From the NCBI RefSeq assembly GCF_001750165.1, contig NZ_CP015411.1, forward strand, positions 778,001 through 842,000: DNA of 64,000 nt, in the 5' to 3' direction. The position numbers and the translations under genes are program-made. The DNA comes from Pseudoalteromonas luteoviolacea (GTDB taxonomy: Bacteria > Pseudomonadota > Gammaproteobacteria > Enterobacterales > Alteromonadaceae). Under the pieces are notes generated by a model. It did no database searches. It was not told where the DNA came from and was given only the letters and a program-made list of their open reading frames with translations. Shown in pieces: positions 26,689 through 35,120 of this stretch. Position 1 is the first letter of the stretch. The number at the start of each line of letters is the position of its first letter.

Positions 26689-27081
26689 CTAATTCATTGA
26701 GGGTAGTTCCATAATACCATCAATTTCAATTTGTACATTTTTGGGCAGCTCTTTTACGCCGATTGCAGCACGAGCAGGGTAAGGGGTTTTAAAGTATTGG
26801 CTCATTATTTCATTGACTGTGGCAAAGTTGCTTAGATCGGTCATGAAAATATTTACTTTTACCATATCTTGTAGTTGCCCGCCTGCGGCTTCACATACGG
26901 CTGTGAGGTTTTTAAACACTTGATGTGTTTGTTCTGCAAAGTCTTCAGAGATAACTTCCATTGTGTCTGGTAACAGGGGGATCTGACCAGACAGGTATAC
27001 AGCGGTCCCTACCTTGATCGCTTGATTATAAGTACCGATTGCAGCTGGTGCTTGATCGGTTGAAATGATCGCTTTGTTCAT
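26689..27081 (-). CDS. ridA: RidA family enamine/imine deaminase
   Basis: A 130-residue cytosolic protein of normal length that hydrolyses reactive 2-aminoacrylate released by PLP enzymes. Features: 'PAAIGTYNQAIKVG', 'YLSGQIPL', 'VCEAAGGQLQDMVKVNIFM' and 'PARAAIGVKELPKN' with the active-site Arg ('ARAAI') and Glu. It lies 11 nt downstream of spoT and is cotranscribed. Confidence 0.93.
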   Translation of the reverse strand: MNKAIISTDQAPAAIGTYNQAIKVGTAVYLSGQIPLLPDTMEVISEDFAEQTHQVFKNLTAVCEAAGGQLQDMVKVNIFMTDLSNFATVNEIMSQYFKTPYPARAAIGVKELPKNVQIEIDGIMELPSMN

Positions 27082-27092
27082 AATAACTTCCT

Positions 27093-29195
27093 TTAGCGCT
27101 TTCTATATACGCGTTGAACATCTGGCATAACACGGATTTTGCGCATAATATTTGCTACGTGAATTCTGTCTTTCACAGTCACGCCTAAATCAATAATATA
27201 CAAATTACTTTCTTTTTCTTCTGTGGCTATCTCAACAATATTAGCCTGCGCACTGGCAACGACATTGGTTAGTTTAGCAAGTGCACCTTGATGGTTGATG
27301 ATCTCAACTCTCAGTGCTGCAATGTACTCTTTTTCTGGATTGTCTTCCCATTTGACAACACAGTATTTAGCGCGTTCACCTTCCCAGCCTTTGATGTTGC
27401 GACATTCTTGTCGGTGTACCATCAAGCCTTTACCTTGGCTAACATAAGCAGCAATGGCATCACCAGGTACAGGACGACAACATTTAGCGTAAGTAACCAG
27501 CATACCTTCAGTCCCAATGATCGCAGCTTTAGCTTGTTTGGCGAGACTTTCAAGTCCGTCATCAGCTTGGAGTAGCCGTTTAGCTATGAGCACACTCATG
27601 ATGTTGCCGTTACCAATCTCAACAAGTAGCTCTAACAGGGTATTTAGATCATGCTCTTCTAAAACTCGTTCAATCTGTTCTGTCGGAATATCGTCAAGCT
27701 TTTGCTCTCCAAGAGCAGAATCTAAAAGGCGTCTACCTAGTTGGATTGATTCTTCTTGGTGCTGGCTCTTGAGGTAGTTGCGAACACCTAACCTAGCTTT
27801 ACCAGTGACAATGAAGTTTAACCAAGTTGCGTTGGGGTGTGCGCCAGAGCTGGTAATAACTTCGACGGTTTGTCCGGTATCAAGTGCTTTACTTAACGGA
27901 TAAGGTTTGCGGTTAACCCTCGCTCCAACACAGGTATTACCAACATCAGTATGTACCGCATAAGCAAAGTCTACTGCAGTTGCGCCCATGGGGAGCTCTA
28001 CAATTCGCCCATCTGGGGTAAATACGTAAATCTCTTCTGGGAAGAGTTCAGTCTTTACGTTTTCCACAAACTCAAAAGATGAACCTGCACTTTGTTGCAG
28101 TTCTAGCAAGCTTTGCATCCACTGACGAGCGCGCTGCTGAGCGGTATGGCCGGCACCGTCACCAGATTTTTTGTACATCCAGTGCGCAGCTACCCCTTTA
28201 TCGGCCATATGGTCCATATCATGTGTTCTAATTTGAATTTCGACAGGGATACCATGTGGGCCGACTAATGAAGTATGTAACGATTGATAACCATTGGTTT
28301 TGGGGACGGCGATATAGTCTTTAAAGCGTGTTTCAATCGGTTTATATAGATTGTGCGCGACGCCAAGTACTCGGTAACAGGTATCTATGTTATCGACATT
28401 AATTCTAAACGCATAAATATCCATGACTTCATTGAATAACAGCTCTTTATTAAGCATTTTTTTATAAATACTATATAAGTGCTTTTCTCGTCCTTTAACG
28501 GAAGCGGCGATCCCGCTTTCTTCTAAGCGAGACTCTATCTCAGTCTGAATATTACTGATCACTTCTTTGCGGTTACCACGCGCTTTGGCGACTTCCGATT
28601 TTAGTGCACGATGACGCATCGGGTAAAGCGCTTGAAAGCCCAAGTCTTCTAGTTCATTTTTGATATCATGGATACCTAGACGATTGGCAATTGGTGCGAA
28701 TATCTCGAGTGTCTCTCTGGCAATTCTGCGGCGCTTTTCCGGCCTTAAAAAGCCTAGAGTGCGCATGTTATGTGTTCTGTCCGCAAGTTTTATGAGAATG
28801 ACACGGATATCTTGCGTCATTGCCATGATCATCTTGCGATAGTTTTCCGCTTGAAACTCTTTTTTATCTTTAAAATCAAGTTTATCTAACTTACTGACGC
28901 CCGCGACGAGTTCTGCAACAGTTTCCCCGAATATCTCAGCCAGATCTGTCTGACTAAAATCAGTATCCTCAATGACATCATGCATTAATGCGGCCATGAG
29001 CGTTTCGTGGTCTAACTTCATGCTAGCCAGTATCTGTGTCACTTCGACAGGGTGAGTGATATAGGGCTCACCGCTTGAACGCGTTTGACCTTCATGCGCT
29101 TCGCGTGCGACAACATAGGCTTTTTGTACCAGTTCAACGTCTTCAGGTGCTAGGTACTCTGAGATTTTTTTCTTGAGGCCTTCAAATAGATACAT
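27093..29195 (-). CDS. spoT: Bifunctional (p)ppGpp synthetase/hydrolase SpoT
   Basis: A 700-residue stringent-response enzyme. Order: HD hydrolase domain (about 20-190: 'YITHPVEVTQIL', 'ALMHDVIEDTD', 'IKLADRTHNMRTL'), a synthetase domain (about 200-345: 'YKMLNKELLFNEVMDIYAFR', 'YKPIETRFKDYIAVPKTNGYQSLHTS' split at 'NGYQSLH'), TGS (about 385-450: 'VFTPDGRIVELPMGATAVDFAY'), a helical region, 'CCRPVPGD', and a C-terminal ACT domain ('EIATEEKESNLYIIDLGV'). The intact hydrolase motif marks it as SpoT rather than RelA. It precedes ridA and follows rpoZ, separated from it by terminator hairpins. Confidence 0.96.
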   Translation of the reverse strand: MYLFEGLKKKISEYLAPEDVELVQKAYVVAREAHEGQTRSSGEPYITHPVEVTQILASMKLDHETLMAALMHDVIEDTDFSQTDLAEIFGETVAELVAGVSKLDKLDFKDKKEFQAENYRKMIMAMTQDIRVILIKLADRTHNMRTLGFLRPEKRRRIARETLEIFAPIANRLGIHDIKNELEDLGFQALYPMRHRALKSEVAKARGNRKEVISNIQTEIESRLEESGIAASVKGREKHLYSIYKKMLNKELLFNEVMDIYAFRINVDNIDTCYRVLGVAHNLYKPIETRFKDYIAVPKTNGYQSLHTSLVGPHGIPVEIQIRTHDMDHMADKGVAAHWMYKKSGDGAGHTAQQRARQWMQSLLELQQSAGSSFEFVENVKTELFPEEIYVFTPDGRIVELPMGATAVDFAYAVHTDVGNTCVGARVNRKPYPLSKALDTGQTVEVITSSGAHPNATWLNFIVTGKARLGVRNYLKSQHQEESIQLGRRLLDSALGEQKLDDIPTEQIERVLEEHDLNTLLELLVEIGNGNIMSVLIAKRLLQADDGLESLAKQAKAAIIGTEGMLVTYAKCCRPVPGDAIAAYVSQGKGLMVHRQECRNIKGWEGERAKYCVVKWEDNPEKEYIAALRVEIINHQGALAKLTNVVASAQANIVEIATEEKESNLYIIDLGVTVKDRIHVANIMRKIRVMPDVQRVYRKR

Positions 29196-29299
29196 TCACA
29201 CTCCAATGTTCCAGTGAAGTTAATAGATAGTTATTATTGAATATACGATGAATTGGCTCGGAAGCCAACGCAAAGGCACGATGCTTTTGCAATATAACG

Positions 29300-29370
29300 A
29301 AAAAAAACGCCAGCTTTGCGCTGGCGTTATATCAAACTTTCTCTAGATTTGGCTCCTAGAGCCGTCTAGA
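29300..29370 (-). terminator. Terminator hairpins after rpoZ
   Basis: AACGCCAGC and GCTGGCGTT (29306-29328) form a GC-rich stem that on the minus strand runs into TTTTTTT, a canonical terminator. Just before it a second hairpin joins TCTAGA and GGCTC with their complements (29342-29370). spoT must have its own promoter or rely on read-through. Confidence 0.75.
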
Positions 29371-29378
29371 AGTTTATT

Positions 29379-29654
29379 TTAGCGGTTACCACCAACAATG
29401 GCTGCTACTGCTGCAAGCTCAGCGGCCTCTTGGTTTTGCTGCTCTTCACGGTCGATCATGTCAAGAGAGTCTGTAGTTACAAGACCTTCTTCAATTTCAC
29501 GTAGCGCGATAACGGTAGGCTTATCATTTTCAGCCTCAACCATAGGATCTTTGCCACCAACAGAAATCTGACGAGCGCGACGCGCTGCAACAAGGATTAA
29601 ATCGAAACGGTTACCAATTTTATCTACTGCATCTTCTACAGTTACGCGAGCCAT
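29379..29654 (-). CDS. rpoZ: RNA polymerase omega subunit
   Basis: A 91-residue protein that folds with and stabilises the beta' subunit and forms one ppGpp site. It begins 'MARVTVEDAVDKIGNRFDLI', has 'ARRARQISVGGKDPMVEAEN' and 'KPTVIALREIEEGLV' as in gammaproteobacterial omega. It stands between gmk and spoT, the standard order. Confidence 0.97.
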   Translation of the reverse strand: MARVTVEDAVDKIGNRFDLILVAARRARQISVGGKDPMVEAENDKPTVIALREIEEGLVTTDSLDMIDREEQQNQEAAELAAVAAIVGGNR

Positions 29655-29774
29655 CGAAGCACTCCAAAAAATTATACATTTAGCAAAGGGCTAGTTTACT
29701 TGAAACAGACTACTTCGCCAAGTGAATGGTTAAAATTTATCGTGATTAAGCACCTATCGCTTAATTTAAGGAGA

Positions 29775-30398
29775 TTAATCCGCAAGCAATTCTGCAATTA
29801 ATGCCTTGTGACGAGCTTGCTGTGCTTTCGTTTGTAGCCTAGCTGCGACAACAATATGTTCCAGCTCAGTCAGTGCTGTTTCAAAATCATCGTTCACAAT
29901 AACATAGTCAAATTCATCATAGTGGCTGCTTTCTGATTTTGCTTCAGACATTCTTGCTGCAATGACTTCTTGAGAGTCTTGACCACGATTATTCAAGCGC
30001 TGCTCTAACTCGCTTTGAGAAGGCGGTAAGATGAATATGGTTTTGACTTCAGGCATTAATGATCTTACCTGTCTCGCGCCTTGCCAATCTATGTCTAAGA
30101 ATACGTCAATACCATTGTTTAATTGGTCTTCAATGGCTTGTTTTGACGTCCCGTAGTAATTTTCAAATACCTGAGCCCACTCGAAGAAATCACCCTTCTC
30201 AATCAGTGCTTTAAACGCTTCAACAGTTACGAAGTGATAATGTTCGCCGTTGTTTTCGCCTGGGCGAGGAGAGCGAGTTGTGTGTGAGACTGAAACTTTT
30301 ATATTGGCTTGTTTATCCAATAGAGCTTTGATCAGGCTTGATTTACCTGCCCCTGACGGTGCAGACAAAATAAACAAATTACCGCGAGTCATTGTCAT
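29775..30398 (-). CDS. gmk: Guanylate kinase
   Basis: A 207-residue enzyme phosphorylating GMP to GDP with ATP. P-loop 'LSAPSGAGKSSLIKALL', GMP-binding 'SHTTRSPRPGENNGEHYHFV' with the arginines and the Glu/Tyr, 'DIDWQGARQVR' and 'IFILPPSQSEL' are intact. It is the last core gene before a 24.5-kb accessory block; in many gammaproteobacteria yicC would follow next. Confidence 0.96.
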   Translation of the reverse strand: MTMTRGNLFILSAPSGAGKSSLIKALLDKQANIKVSVSHTTRSPRPGENNGEHYHFVTVEAFKALIEKGDFFEWAQVFENYYGTSKQAIEDQLNNGIDVFLDIDWQGARQVRSLMPEVKTIFILPPSQSELEQRLNNRGQDSQEVIAARMSEAKSESSHYDEFDYVIVNDDFETALTELEHIVVAARLQTKAQQARHKALIAELLAD

Positions 30399-30495
30399 AG
30401 TGAAACCTTTGTATACGCAAAAGGGAGTAATAGAGCCCGTTACTTCCCGTAAAAAGCCCTATTTTAAATCTTTGTGCGCCGAGTTACCAGTTTGG

Positions 30496-32508
30496 CTATC
30501 CTCGCAACCTGAATCGGCTCACTAAAACAGCTAACTCTTCGGCTTGCTTGTTCAGCTCTTGCGCCGAATGTGCGGCAACTTGCGTATCTTGCAGTGAACT
30601 TTGGCTTGATTGCTCTATTTGTGAAATATCACGTGCCATTTCGCTTGCAACCACTGATTGCTCTTCCGTTGCAGTAGCAATTGATTGGATCATCGAAGCG
30701 ATTTCACTCGCACCGGTAACGATACCCTCAAGCTGTGTTCCAGCATCTTCTGCCATAGATACACTGTGGTTTACTTGAGCGACGCTATTTTCCATGGATT
30801 TTACAGCGTGTTCTGTCTGAGATTGAATTGATTGTACAGTACTGACGACTTCTTCTGTTGCTTTTGAGGTGCGCTCGGCGAGTGTTCTTACTTCATCAGC
30901 AACCACGGCAAAACCGCGCCCTTGCTCGCCTGCGCGGGCGGCTTCAATAGCAGCATTGAGCGCCAGCAAGTTAGTTTGTTCAGCAATACTGCCAATTACA
31001 CCAATAACATTGCCAATTTGGCTACTTAACTCACCTAGGTGCGTTACATTTTCAGCAGTATCTTGTACTTCATTTGACGCCGATTTAATTTTATCCACCG
31101 TGGCTGTTACGGTTGAGCCACCTTCTGATGCGAGGTTTCGCGCGCCATCAGCATGACTGGCGGCAACCTGACTTTGTGAAGCAACTTCTGAAACGGTTGC
31201 GCTCATTTGCTCAATGGCAGTAGCAACTTGTGTAGACTGGTCGGCAGATGCTTGACTGCGTGACGCGATTTGATTGTTTGTTTCGGCTATGTCATCACTG
31301 GACGTTTTAACGTCATTAACAACGTTACTAATGGCTTGTAGCAATGAGTTGAGTGAATTAGACATCTTATTGGTGGCCTCAGCTAAGCTGTCAATTTCAT
31401 CTTTCCCTTGATGTGTGAGCAGTGGTCTTGAGATATCCCCCTCACTGATCCCTTCAGCGATGGTGAGCACTTGACTCAAACGGGTCACAATTGAGCGACT
31501 GATCACAAAAGCAACCGCGATGGCTATGATGGCCGCAACGAGTGTAATAAGGATGATGATCACCAAAGTGGTGTTAAGCCCTTCAACTAAGAGGTCAAGC
31601 GCTTTAGTGGCGTCATCTTTTTCTTCTTCGCTTGAAACTTCAAGGATTTCAGACAATTCTACCATTTGGTTAGAGGTGAGCTCGGCAAGCTTTTGTTGGG
31701 CCTTAACGTACGCAGTCGAGTCGTAGGTTCGAAAAATCTCTTTTGCTTCACTTTGAATGGTCGCAAACATCTCTTCGATACGTGCGATATCACGCAATTC
31801 GTTAGGCTTTTGTTCAAGTGGCTTTAATAAATTTAGGTAATGTCGAAAGCTCTGTGCATCATCGTTAAAGTCCGCTTCAGCAGCAGGTGCACCCGTTGTG
31901 TGGGAGATGATAGCGGCAATCATGTCTCCGCCTTCATCGACCAGTTCTAGGTAGTATCTCACACCGGGTAAATCGTCATTTAACGACTCTTGCAGATCGG
32001 ACGATTTCAAAGCGTCATTAAATTCCTGTTCCTTTAATGAGTCGAGTAAATCCTCCAGAGGTTGTCCCATCTCTGCATCGAGTTTGTCTACCCGCTTTTT
32101 GACTTGTTCGTAGGAGCGAGGGTCATACTTGGCAAAAATTTCGTTATTGACATCTCGGTGAAACTTTTCAGCCAGTTCCATGATACGGGCCATTTTGTCC
32201 CTGTCTGATTGCTTCGCTGACTCGTATCCATATAATTCTTTTTGCGTGGACTTGAATCGTTCAAACAGCTGGTTGAATTGCCCAACTTTGCTCACATCAC
32301 CATTGAGGTATTCAAGTGCTATATTATTGAGCTGATACTCTAAATGAAGCAGTCGGTTGTACAAGATCATACCAGGCAGGTCATCACCTTTGACTTCAAA
32401 TGCTCTTGCAGTCTCAGTCGAGACTTTAAACCAAACCACTGTACTGGAAAAAACCATCAGTGCAATGAGGCAACCAAAGGATAAATAAAGCTTTTTACTC
32501 AAGTTCAT
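30496..32508 (-). CDS. Methyl-accepting chemotaxis protein
   Basis: A 670-residue inner-membrane receptor. One membrane helix (about 8-30), a long periplasmic region (30-310) without a recognised sensor family, a second helix (about 312-336), HAMP (337-390) and the coiled-coil signalling domain (about 400-665) with the hairpin-tip 'IGSIAEQTNLLALNAAIEAA' and 'GRGFAVVADEVRTLAERT'. Ligand unknown. It ends with 'LVSRFRLRG' and has no NWETF-like pentapeptide. The ATG at 32508 is used; a TTG four codons upstream is possible. It is the first gene beyond gmk; whether it belongs to the accessory block or the core is unclear. Confidence 0.88.
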   Translation of the reverse strand: MNLSKKLYLSFGCLIALMVFSSTVVWFKVSTETARAFEVKGDDLPGMILYNRLLHLEYQLNNIALEYLNGDVSKVGQFNQLFERFKSTQKELYGYESAKQSDRDKMARIMELAEKFHRDVNNEIFAKYDPRSYEQVKKRVDKLDAEMGQPLEDLLDSLKEQEFNDALKSSDLQESLNDDLPGVRYYLELVDEGGDMIAAIISHTTGAPAAEADFNDDAQSFRHYLNLLKPLEQKPNELRDIARIEEMFATIQSEAKEIFRTYDSTAYVKAQQKLAELTSNQMVELSEILEVSSEEEKDDATKALDLLVEGLNTTLVIIILITLVAAIIAIAVAFVISRSIVTRLSQVLTIAEGISEGDISRPLLTHQGKDEIDSLAEATNKMSNSLNSLLQAISNVVNDVKTSSDDIAETNNQIASRSQASADQSTQVATAIEQMSATVSEVASQSQVAASHADGARNLASEGGSTVTATVDKIKSASNEVQDTAENVTHLGELSSQIGNVIGVIGSIAEQTNLLALNAAIEAARAGEQGRGFAVVADEVRTLAERTSKATEEVVSTVQSIQSQTEHAVKSMENSVAQVNHSVSMAEDAGTQLEGIVTGASEIASMIQSIATATEEQSVVASEMARDISQIEQSSQSSLQDTQVAAHSAQELNKQAEELAVLVSRFRLRG

Positions 32509-32858
32509 ATTGTTACCCAAGAAAGTTGTGTACTCCGAATCCTTGGAATATCAAATTTGCCTACTCAAATTATTAATTAAGGATAAGAAAATTGCGAATT
32601 TATGAATTAATTTACTGATTGTTTGTTATATCGACATAAAAAGGTTCATAAAAGCGTAAGAAAGGGAAAAGGTGCAATTTGTTAACTTGCTAGATAAGCG
32701 CATTGGCTTTTCTTGGTGAAGAGGTGGATAACGGCGTTTTTTAAATTTTTGTCAGACTAGGTCGATTGAATCGTTAAGTTGTATGGACAGTCTGACAATT
32801 AATATTAGGGGTATGAATTAAAAAACCAAGCCGATAGTGGGCTTGGTTACACGGTGAA
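32509..32858. other. Gap with inverted repeat and terminator
   Basis: TTGTCAGACT (32749-32758) and AGTCTGACAA (32789-32798) are perfect 10-bp inverted repeats 30 nt apart. No gene is seen. AACCAAGCC/GGCTTGGTT (32823-32847) is a stem running into a U tract on the minus strand, a terminator for the next two genes. Confidence 0.5.
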
Positions 32859-33092
32859 CTAGCTCTCGCTATTTGTTACTTTTGGGTGCCTAGAATGAAA
32901 TATTGCTAAAGCGATATATACACAAGTCGCGTAGGTATTAATAAGTGGCATAATTGCCGTGATAATCGCTAATACTTTGCTATATCGGAATTTGTGTGCG
33001 ACGAAGTAGTTTATGGCAAGGCAAACGAAAACTTGCACAAAAAAAGCCACGGATATGAGGTGTAGTTCACCATTTCTAAGCATTTCTAACAT
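32859..33092 (-). CDS. Small two-helix membrane protein
   Basis: A 77-residue protein with hydrophobic segments at about 11-31 and 39-66 and a polar tail. Not recognised. It starts 3 nt after the stop of the exported protein upstream and is followed by a terminator, so the two form an operon and may work together at the envelope. Confidence 0.55.
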   Translation of the reverse strand: MLEMLRNGELHLISVAFFVQVFVCLAINYFVAHKFRYSKVLAIITAIMPLINTYATCVYIALAIFHSRHPKVTNSES

Positions 33093-33095
33093 ATT

Positions 33096-33911
33096 TTAAG
33101 TCCTGTCAATTGGGGTAATTATTACTCTTCCCCTCACTCCTGTTTGTATAACTCTTAACCGAATACCATACTCTGCTGCTTTTTGTATATATTGCTCTAG
33201 CTTATACTGCGATGAAAACTGATACGTACCTTCAATAGATGACCCAGCATCTGGAATACGATTGCCATCAGAATCTATCGCACTATGTCTAGTGTAAGAT
33301 AAGCGTAGTTTAGTGCCCGATCTCAAAGTGGCTGCTTTCATGATCAGTTGTGAGCCATCTTCAAATTCAAATAGTAGCTCAATTCCTGCAACAGGATCAT
33401 AAAATAAGCCACCAAAAATAGAGATTAGTTGCGCAGACCAGTATTTAAGAGAGTCATTTTGTGCAGCCCAGTCATCAAACCTGTCTCTACTACTGCTATT
33501 CTGCGCTAATTCCCAAGCAGAGCGATAGCCGCTAGAAATGGGGACACGCGTCTTTTTGGCTAGGTGCATATAAGATTGTGCGCGCTTTGCTTGGTCTATT
33601 AAAGATTGTGGAGTTGAAGACCTACTGGCTGTGACAATGGTTTCCAGTTCGCCAAACCGATCCAATTGAGGTCTAGACGTTACGTAGAATGACCCTGCTA
33701 ATCCATGCGGTACACTGACAAGGTGAATGGTGTAGGCCGAGGACATACCATCTCCATTTGTTCGGTCAAAAATATATGCTCTTGCTTTACTCTGCATTGA
33801 GGTAATAGATGAACAGCTATGGCAAGTAATATAGTCATCTGCATGTGCGTTTAGGTTGATAAAAAATACCAGTAGAGTGAATATAACTGAGTTGATGAAT
33901 GCTTTTTTCAT
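33096..33911 (-). CDS. Exported protein of unknown function
   Basis: A 271-residue protein with a clear signal peptide (residues 1-24, cleavage after 'NAHA'). The mature part starts 'DDYITCHSCSS' with two close cysteines. A middle domain has 'SSRDRFDDWAAQNDSLKYWSAQL', and the C-terminal half looks beta-rich ('GIELLFEFEDGSQLIMKAATL', then 'KLRLSYTRHSAIDSDGNRIPD'). Not recognised as a known family. A good AAGGAG ribosome binding site is present. It is upstream of and nearly touching the small membrane protein gene. A helically phased repeat lies about 60 nt upstream of its start. Confidence 0.55.
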   Translation of the reverse strand: MKKAFINSVIFTLLVFFINLNAHADDYITCHSCSSITSMQSKARAYIFDRTNGDGMSSAYTIHLVSVPHGLAGSFYVTSRPQLDRFGELETIVTASRSSTPQSLIDQAKRAQSYMHLAKKTRVPISSGYRSAWELAQNSSSRDRFDDWAAQNDSLKYWSAQLISIFGGLFYDPVAGIELLFEFEDGSQLIMKAATLRSGTKLRLSYTRHSAIDSDGNRIPDAGSSIEGTYQFSSQYKLEQYIQKAAEYGIRLRVIQTGVRGRVIITPIDRT

Positions 33912-33970
33912 ATTGCTATCTCCTTATTAAATTGCTTTCTAATATGTTGTTTAAACAGTTTAATTTCGCA

Positions 33971-34007
33971 ATTGAATCGAATTGAATCGAATTGAATCGA
34001 ATTGAAT
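33971..34007. repeat. 10-bp tandem repeat (ATTGAATCGA)
   Basis: Three perfect 10-bp copies and a 7-bp partial copy stand head to tail. Ten base pairs equal one helical turn, and the array sits just upstream of the exported-protein gene, so a regulatory or bending role is possible. Slippage origin is equally likely. Confidence 0.8.
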
Positions 34008-34077
34008 AAATTTATGATTTAAAAATCTTTTTATGAACTATTTTATCTATTGAGTAGTTTGTAGAACATATTGGCAG

Positions 34078-34142
34078 ACAGCTGCAAAGCTTTAAATGTT
34101 AAGTGTTTGTTTTTGCTTGAGTACTTAAGCTTTGTCAGCTGT
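34078..34142. repeat. Imperfect 15/16-bp inverted repeat
   Basis: ACAGCTGCAAAGCTT (34078-34092) and AAGCTTTGTCAGCTGT (34127-34142) are complementary except for one extra base, spaced 34 nt apart. It could be a transcript hairpin or a small element remnant. The following stretch to 34525 shows no gene. Confidence 0.55.
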
Positions 34143-34525
34143 AAGTTTTCTCAATTTAAATATTTATATGTGCTTTTGGTGAGAACGCTTTAAACGACAG
34201 GCTATTTTGAATTTGAATTGAGCTACTAAGCAGGTTGCGTGACAGGTTCATGCATGTATTTTGGTTTGTATTTGTATAAAAAAGTCCAGCAATGCTAGGC
34301 GTTTATCAATAATTTGGATTTACCTAATTATTAATCAATGTTTTGGGTCTGACTATAGGTTGTGGCTCTTATATCAATGAAATTAAAGGGTAGTGAGCTT
34401 TGATGCCATGGTGGGTTTAAGGCTTTATGCACCAAAACATCCGCCACTTGGAATGAATAATAAACTTATATAATTTTAAGAATATAAGCTCATGGAAGCG
34501 AAGGTGACAAACAAGCAAGCAGGGT

Positions 34526-34815
34526 TTAACTACAGTCCCAGTTGTACCACACTCGTGAAAAATCCAACGCTTTTAGTTTTGCGGGTTCAATAAAGAAATT
34601 ACCTGCCCCAGCGCCACTCCACATGATATTAAAGTCATTATCAAACTCGGAATTCAACTGGGATAGTATTATCCATTCCCCTAGCTTAACATCGTAACGT
34701 TGATCTTGTGGGGTAAAATTAGCATATCTATTTAATTGTTACTTGGATCTAAGTTATCAAACAGATGATCTGCAGGGGCGGGTACTTCCTTTGAAAATTC
34801 AAAGTGCAAGGATTA
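34526..34815 (-). pseudogene. Remnant of a DUF1963 (YwqG-like) gene
   Basis: Read on the minus strand, the last 60 codons before TAA (34526-34528) give 'RYDVKLGEWIILSQLNSEF', then 'MWSGAGAGNFFIEPAKLKA' and 'FSRVWYNWDCS', the usual end of DUF1963 proteins (aromatic 'GDAGxxxFxI' strand and a terminal tryptophan-rich strand). Upstream the frame changes and continues as 'EFSKEVPAPADHLFDNLDP' before a stop near 34813. The N-terminal two thirds are missing, so this is a decayed fragment. DUF1963 function is unknown. Confidence 0.6.
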
Positions 34816-35120
34816 CTCAAGCATAGCGATCAATTAAGTTGAATGTATTGGATTATTATCATAGTCAGTTAAAGTAAGAGCATTAAAATACATTGCACTT
34901 TAAAGGTTAGTAATAAAAATCAGTATATTTGGTTATTCAGAAAAAAATGAAGGGGGTTGATATAGTCCTGATTATGAATAACATGCGTTAATCATTCCTT
35001 TATTTAAGGGTAAGAAAAATATACTCTGTTATGAAACATCGCACAGCATGTGCAATCAATTTGTATACCAGTGAATTTATACTGGGAAGGTTTTTAATCT
35101 GGTAATTAAAATAGTTGAAA

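Noticed and set aside
34305..34321. Possible third copy of the yicC core ('TCAATAATTTGGATTTA')
   Set aside because: Only 13 of 17 positions match in an AT-rich stretch, which chance can explain; no flanking repeats or integrase support it.
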